Origin: Zanthoxylum bungeanum
Lineage: Eukaryota > Streptophyta > Magnoliopsida > Sapindales > Rutaceae
Assembly (NCBI GenBank): GCA_019454045.1
Contig: SKCR01041636.1
Location: 1-64,000, forward strand
Length of the DNA: 64,000 nucleotides
Reading direction: 5' to 3'
Shown here: piece after piece, positions 58,124 to 64,000 of the stretch
How positions within the stretch are numbered: position 1 is the first letter of the stretch
Layout of the letters: every line of letters begins with the position of its first letter
Translations under genes and position numbers: made by a program
The notes under the pieces: generated by a model
Databases searched by the model: none
Told to the model about the DNA's origin: nothing
What the model saw: only the letters and a program-made list of their open reading frames with translations

Positions 58124-59155
58124 ACTCTCTCCCCCTTAAAAGAATTTCGTCCTCGAAATTCATATATGAGGGTGAAAACTAGTGAGAATATTTGTTTCTC
58201 ATGTCTTATTCATGCTCCTAAGTAGCTTTTACTTCCGAGTGTTAACCCCATAAAATGTTCACCAAATGAATCGTCTTATAACTCATTCGGCTCAATTCTC
58301 TAGCTAAAATTCCTACAAGTTCTTCTACATATGTCAAATCCTCTCTCAACTCTACTGATTGTCTCTGGAAAACATGAGAAAGATCTGATCTATACTTAGT
58401 CAACATTGATATATAGAAAATATCATGAATCTTTGACTATTATGCTGGCAATAAAAGCCTGTAGCAACTAGCCTAATTCACTTCAAGATCTCGTAAAGCC
58501 TAATGAACCAATGACTCAACTTTTATTTCTTTCCAAATCTCATGACATTCTTCTACGGTGAAACTTTTAAGAACACTTTGTCACCCGTCTGGTACTCAAT
58601 GTCATTTCTTTTTAGATCTGCGTAATATTTCTATCTATCTTTAACTGACTTCAACTTCGATCTAATCTCAGGACCTAAGTGTTTCCTCTCACCCGTTTCA
58701 TCCCAACAAATAAGAGTTTTGCATTTCCTCTAATATAATGCCTCATAAGGTGTCAAGCTCAAACTAGCATGGTAATTGTTATTATATGCAAATTCCATCA
58801 AGGATAAATATTGATACCAACTACCCCTGAACTCAATAACAACAGCTCTTAAAATATCCTCTAAGGTCTGAATGGTTCTCTATGACTGCCCATCAGTCTG
58901 AGGATAGAATGAAGTACTGAACTTCACTTTAGTACCCAAAGCTTTTTGTAGACTTGGCCAAAATTTAGATGTAAATCTCGGATCTCTTGACACAATTGAC
59001 ATTGGAGCGTCGTGAAGTGTCACTATTTTATCAACATAGATCAATGCTAACTTTTTTAGAGGAAAAATCAACTCTGACAAGTAGAAAATCGGCTGATTTG
59101 GGCAATCTGTAAATAATCACCCATACTGAATCATCTAAACATGTGCGTGAATGCC
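58124..59155 (-). pseudogene. Ty3/gypsy chromovirus integrase and pol C-terminus remnant
   Basis: From right to left the minus strand reads DSVWVI and [16 protein letters not shown], with the first catalytic aspartate, then [19 protein letters not shown], and [12 protein letters not shown] in the open piece 58880-59080. These are the integrase core lines of plant chromoviruses. The SDRDPRF line lacks one residue around the second catalytic aspartate. Pol ends near 58130 in FRGRNSFKGERVV, matching the usual end just before the LTR. Many stops are present between. RT and RNase H are absent from the window. Confidence 0.85.
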
Positions 59156-60480
59156 ATGATGTAAGTATATGCTGCAATGTGTGTACTTATGTTGACTTGT
59201 TAGCTTAAGATGTCATCCTAAGCCATGTTGGAACACTATTTAACTTAAGCTGAGCTACTAACACTACTATTAATGCACACGACGTGATATGCTCATGACA
59301 TGCTAAATGGTCATTTCAACGTGACCAATATTGTCTCATGAAACACTTAAAATATAACTAACACAGCTTGCGGCCAAAATCCCAAATCGTCCAACTAACA
59401 CAGTAATTCCAACTTACCTTAAAATCAATATCTACAGCTATAATGGCATGATTCTAACCCATCACTTGCTAAATAGGCATACCAAAAGCCCAATGATACC
59501 AAACCTCCCAAACTTATGGCTATAATCAACCCAAACCCATACTGGCTTGGATCTAACCTAATCCACGTATATATCGTGTCATTAGACGCTTATATAAGCA
59601 TGATTAACTAGTTAATCTTACAAGAACCCCAAAAATCAAAATAGGTCTAAAATGGGTTTCAAGGAAACCATGACGTACAATGCATTTTAACTCAATCATG
59701 CACATATCATGTTAATAAAAACATATTTAAGCATGATTATCAACTCAATCATGCAAAAAAAATGAAGGATTTTCGAAATGGGTCAAAACCCCAGCATGAT
59801 AAATCTATGAAAGAATGCAAAATAATTGATGAAATAAAAGTTAGAAAGATTACTTGACTTTTTGATGCTTAATGAGGCATAAGATTCAAGCTTTTGGGCT
59901 TGATTTGGAGAGGCAAAAATGAAGGACATGAAGATGATTATGATCATGAGGGAGATAGAGAAAAAACAATGAGAGAGAAATGAATAGAATGGCATATTTA
60001 TATTGAGCCTCAAATTCAAAAAATTTCACTTAAAAATCGTAGGGCCATTCGAACACCTGTCGAATGCCATATGAATGCACGCCATTCTGACTGAATACGT
60101 TTGAACATATGTAGAACGTGACTCGAATGAAAATTCTCTGGAAAGTTTCGTTCGAATGACCTAGAGAATACGTGTCAAACGTGAATACTGACTTGCGTTC
60201 AAATGACATGACAAACTCATCAAAAACGTAGAAATGCTGAAATTGCAAACTAAGGAAAAATCAATGAGAAATGATTCCAAATGGTCATGGACTTAGACCA
60301 TAGCCTCGGTCTACATGCATATTTACTACGCGAGCATAAAACATCGTATTACATGACCTACATGACCATGGTGACCATGATGAATGTACTGTACACGTTA
60401 AAAACTTAGGCTTTACATCATGCTAGATGGTGCTCTCGCTAAACCTAGACTAGACAATGATCTAGCTTGTTTAGGAGGCT
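59156..60480. other. Unassigned insert inside the chromovirus
   Basis: About 1.3 kb occupy the place where protease, RT and RNase H should be. The sequence has no recognisable domain. Words such as 'cgttcgaatgac' and 'gaatacgtgtcaaacgtgaa' (60130-60200) suggest LTR-type DNA. No TSD could be set. Confidence 0.45.
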
Positions 60481-60489
60481 GTCCAGGGC

Positions 60490-61570
60490 TCATATGAAAC
60501 TGTGTCTAGAGTCACTCCCCTACTTACTCTGGCTTCACTCTCTAGTTAGTCCACGCTCCCTACTTTTCTTTCTCATCTGATTGTTTTACTTAATCTGCCA
60601 TTATCTCTTAACAAACTTCAATTTTCTAGCATAACTGGCCAACTCAATTAGAATGTTCATTATAAGTAACCTCATCCTAGATCTTAATTTTGCATCCAAG
60701 CCATTAAGGAATTGATCAATCTTTCCCTGCTTTTTGTCCCTCATGTGAGGAATAAACTATATTAACTCGTGGAATAAGGATCATACTGGTCTACTGTACA
60801 ACTAACCTGAGTCAAGCGATAGAATTACCTTATCATCTTATCCATTAAAGCGAAATACATATAATTTGCTCGAAATTCATCCTTGAACTTCTCTCAAGTT
60901 GGCGGATTAGCTTCTCTGAATTTACCTTGTACATTTCGCCACCATTTATCGGCCTACTTAGTCAATAGTCGACACACATGATGGAATTTCTATTCATCGA
61001 TCAACCTCATCAACTCAAAAGTTTTCTTCACACTGTCTAAGAAATTCCCAGCTAATATGGGATCCTTCTTCTCATTGAACTCAACAACTCTATTTTCTTT
61101 TGATCTCTTAGCAATACTCTGCTCTTTTACTGTAAAATTCATCTGAGCTGGACCATGATCCCATACATAAGGATAGAAATATGGGTAGGCATAGGCACCA
61201 GAAGGAACATTTAGAGGAGCACCTACTAGTGGTGGATATAATAAGTTGGAAGAGGATAAAATCCTCAAGAAGTTGAAGGGTAAGCCTAATACGTCGGCGG
61301 AGAAATAGGATGATGCAGAGGCTCTAGAAAATTTCCTTAAGTTGCTATAAGGGTTGGAGGAATGTGAACATTATGAGGATGGTAGGCGGTATACTATTGC
61401 TGATAACAGAGGCATGCGAAGCCCCAACCGCATCGTGAATAAGGTACTCTTCAAAGGGTTCACTGACATGAGAATTAACATCTTCATCAACTGGAGGTGC
61501 CTTCGAAGGCTAGTCAATAACATAGAATAACCTATCACGTACTAGAAATGTCTATAAAATCTATAAACCT
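60490..61570 (-). pseudogene. Chromovirus gag remnant
   Basis: The open piece 60990-61268 reads VVEFNEKKDPILAGNFLDSV, then KKTFELMRLIDE, which matches the start of the chromovirus gag core (FxGxxDPxxAExWLxxxEKxFExM, recalled). Downstream lines AKWW-like (ADKWWRNVQGKF) and FKDEFRANYM follow in broken frames near 60890-60960. Upstream a proline/tyrosine-rich N-terminus (YAYPYFYPYV) is seen. It lies next to the PBS as expected. Stops make it non-functional. Confidence 0.8.
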
Positions 61571-61574
61571 AGGT

Positions 61575-61586
61575 GCTCTGATGCCA
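61575..61586 (-). other. Primer-binding site of chromovirus, initiator-Met type
   Basis: Minus strand TGGCATCAGAGC, one mismatch to the initiator-Met PBS TGGTATCAGAGC, five bases from the LTR end at 61592. Confidence 0.8.
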
Positions 61587-61591
61587 TTAAA

Positions 61592-61711
61592 TGTCACACT
61601 CGTCCCCTAGGTAGATAGAGGTGACATTGAGTCATGAAACTAACTGCGTTTTCCCTATAAAATGGACTAATTTCCTGAATACAATGTTAAAATGTGATAT
61701 GTAACAACAAC
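61592..61711 (-). repeat. 5' LTR of chromovirus, cut short
   Basis: It starts TGTCACACTCGTCCCC on the plus strand (LTR end GTGTGACA on the minus strand) next to the PBS. After 120 bases it is interrupted by the LTR-like unit at 61712, so it cannot be aligned over its length with 54946-58123. Confidence 0.6.
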
Positions 61712-63541
61712 TGATGGAGTTGGTACTTGGAGTGTCAATCTGAATTATATATTTTATTATTTATTAATAAAATAACTATATTTTTTATTTCATACCTCAT
61801 TAATGATATTGTCATTACGCGTATTAGATTGATGTATAGATATGCTAAGAATGACATCGACTTTAGAATAGTCTTGACACTAGGTGTAAACTATTCTTAA
61901 AATAAATATTCATAGTCGTTGGTTTTGGAATACGGTCGAATTCCTATAACCTAGAAGACTAGCATATGTTGTATATTGGAATTGGAGTTCCAATGGTTTA
62001 ACGGAATGTAGTATGAGTTTTGGAAACTCGTATAGACATGTGGGTTTTCGTTGAAGTAAATACTGAATGACTCACATGCGATTCCTAATAGTTGGATGTA
62101 CACACCACTGTCAATAGGAATCTCCTCGAGTCGAGTAGCATATGTAATCCTTTGACTATATGATAACATTGATTTTGTGTGAGATCCTTCACACTTTGAT
62201 GTCACGTATGTCAGAAACCTTTCATGGTCTGGCCTCTAGATGTTCGTTGGGTGTGGACCGATGTACTCAGTAATCAAGTGCGAAGCAAGATAGGATCTGT
62301 CGGCCCGTATGTGTACCATAAGAGGTTTAGGTATCCATGTATGTAAAGTCATGATTCTTAAATCTTTGGCCAAAGTCGATCACCCGGGGTGGATCGCATC
62401 AGTTATGAAGAATCTGGACATGTCGACATGAGATGTGCGTCTCGAAAACTTGACGATATATTCTATGTTTCCTAAGCATAACTCGGATAGCCTACGATTG
62501 AGGGATTGTTAAACATATGTGATGACCTCGACTTGTATAATTCAGAAAGGTTGTTCGTGTTCTTCGCGAATTCGGAAGTGGTCGAATTGCATACATATTA
62601 GCTATGCTTATATGAAAAACGTGTCTGAACATATAGAGTCCCAATATGAAGTGTACTCGTTGAGCACTTGGGTAGCCGATTATTTTTTATAAAAGATAAT
62701 ATTCGATATTATAATTATCAACTAAGATAATCAAGTGTTATTGGATAACATTGATTATTTACTTTGACCTAATTGGATTAATTCAATAATTACACTAGGG
62801 CTTAATTGTAAAATCATAATTATCTCTACCATTTGAGGATATTATGGTAATTGTAAGTATGTAATAATAGGTGATTTTGGCTTGATTTAATTAGATTAAA
62901 TCAAGGAGGCAAACATTTAACTAAATCCTTGGCTTGATTTAATTGGATTAAATTAAAGTGGGAGACAATGGAGATTAATCACACCTAATTATACATATTT
63001 GGATAAATTACATTAAGCCCACTTAAAAGTTTATTACAACTTTTATTAATTAAAAATTACCTAAGTTTTGCTATAAATAGCAAGCTTTATGAAGGTTTTA
63101 ATTACAAGTAAAAATACAAGCAAATTCTTAGAGAAATTAGCCTAAGTTAGAGAAGTGTTTAGATAAGCTTGTGAGGTCTCTAATACATTTCATTTAGGAG
63201 AAATCAAGATTAAATTTTGAAGTGAAACTTGCTAGCATTGGAAATCAAGGTTGGATCTTGAAGTCAAGCTTGCACACCTTGGAGGTTCTCCAACAATTTC
63301 AACAAAGAAGAAGTAGATCGGATCTTGCATCAAGCTTACTAGGTAATGTTTGATCTTCTCCTAAGCTATGTTCATTTGTGTATTAATTCATGATCACATA
63401 GCTTAATGTTGAAATAAGGCTAATAAATTGTGTTAAGATGCTTTGGAAGTATAAACACAATATGCTTGTAATTGAGTCAAAATATTTATGTTAGACAAAA
63501 ATATAATTTAGAGTTTGGAACTCTAAATTAAAGCTTAGAGC
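61712..63541 (+). repeat. LTR-like unit of 1.9 kb (copy 2)
   Basis: Plus-strand start TGATGGAGTTGG; homologous in reverse complement to 40482-42409, to about 63541 ('gctatggctac'). The common open piece is at 61951-62205 on the minus strand. Both copies end in an unrelated flank, so this is the element boundary or close to it. There is no PPT-like tract before 61712, so a solo LTR or a 5' LTR is more likely than a 3' LTR. Confidence 0.65.
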
Positions 63542-64000
63542 TATGGCTACCATTCTAGATTCACTTGACCACCTTTAGGTGAACTAAAATTGTTCATGAG
63601 ACATTTCTAATTGGGATTCTAAAATGGTTTGTGTATTGGATTCAAAATTTATGCAAATGCATATTTAGAATAAATTTATTTTTTTGTAAAAATATTTGAT
63701 ATTTTGAAAATTTTGATTTTTATTCTATAACATGTGTTGATGTTGGTTTTGAAATTAAAAATTAATTTTAGGTGTTTTGAAGTGTTTAGGGAGAGCCGAA
63801 AGTGATTAGGGTAAAATACCATAATCCCTTCAGCTCACTGGAAAGTGAGTTGAAGTAGAAAAGAAAATGAAATAAAAAAATAAATAAATCAAAATAATCA
63901 GGCTTGTGTGCTACAGTGCGCGCGCACTGTAGCGCGTGGCTTCTATGCGCGCGGTAATTTTTTTTTCTCTCATTCTAGAGCTTCCGGACTCCAATTCAGT
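63542..64000. other. Flank of LTR-like unit with GC palindrome
   Basis: AT-rich except for 63905-63955. A perfect 24-base palindrome is at 63910-63933 (half-site GCTACAGTGCGC). Could be the leader of the element whose LTR precedes it; no PBS is seen directly after 63541. Confidence 0.5.

Overview
The window is plant nuclear DNA, most likely from a eudicot with a large, repeat-rich genome. It is AT-rich, every recognisable coding trace is an LTR-retrotransposon domain broken by stops and frameshifts, and I find no host gene, rRNA, tRNA or CRISPR. The species cannot be named from what is here. Boundaries were read by eye from terminal TG..CA motifs, primer-binding sites (PBS), polypurine tracts (PPT) and target-site duplications (TSD).

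Layout. 1-2394: 5' LTR and leader of a tRNA-Arg-primed LTR element on the minus strand, inserted in a Ty1/copia element (element 1, plus strand, 2395-7590 with its 3' LTR), which abuts a second copia copy of the same family (element 2, minus strand, 7591-10492). 10493-39196: a long plus-strand chain of a non-coding, tRNA-Arg-primed LTR element: a truncated internal part, then LTR 23412-25403, internal, LTR 29155-31200, a short internal remnant, LTR 32421-34414, internal, and a truncated LTR 38205-39196. Internal parts carry two minisatellites, one GC-rich of about 30 bp and one of about 44 bp, and no gag-pol. A complete copia element (element 3, minus strand, 12093-22043, TSD AACAA) sits inside the 44-bp array.

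39197-47023: repeat fragments, a 1.9-kb LTR-like unit, then a decayed Ty3/gypsy Tat-clade element on the minus strand (IN zinc finger, an extra RNase H, RNase H, RT with YVDD, protease, gag remnant, PBS, 5' LTR). 47024-54945: a copia LTR end, a solo LTR with TSD TTAAT (47900-49230), a probable copia LTR (50444-53225) holding a hAT MITE with TSD GATATAAG (51743-52299), and unassigned AT-rich DNA. 54946-61711: a deleted Ty3/gypsy chromovirus on the minus strand with a second hAT MITE (56293-56950) in or near its LTR. 61712-64000: a second copy of the 1.9-kb LTR-like unit, inverted relative to the first, and flank.

Nothing here works together as an operon or pathway. Coding elements (copia, Tat, chromovirus) supply gag-pol in principle, but all copies seen are dead. 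The repeat-bearing tRNA-Arg elements have intact cis signals (LTR ends, PBS, PPT) but no proteins, so they would depend on an autonomous relative, plausibly of the Tat/Ogre group. The most notable observations are the alternating LTR pattern showing that a block of about 9 kb of the chain was duplicated in tandem, the minisatellite-filled non-coding element itself, and a row of short perfect palindromes in the copia LTRs.
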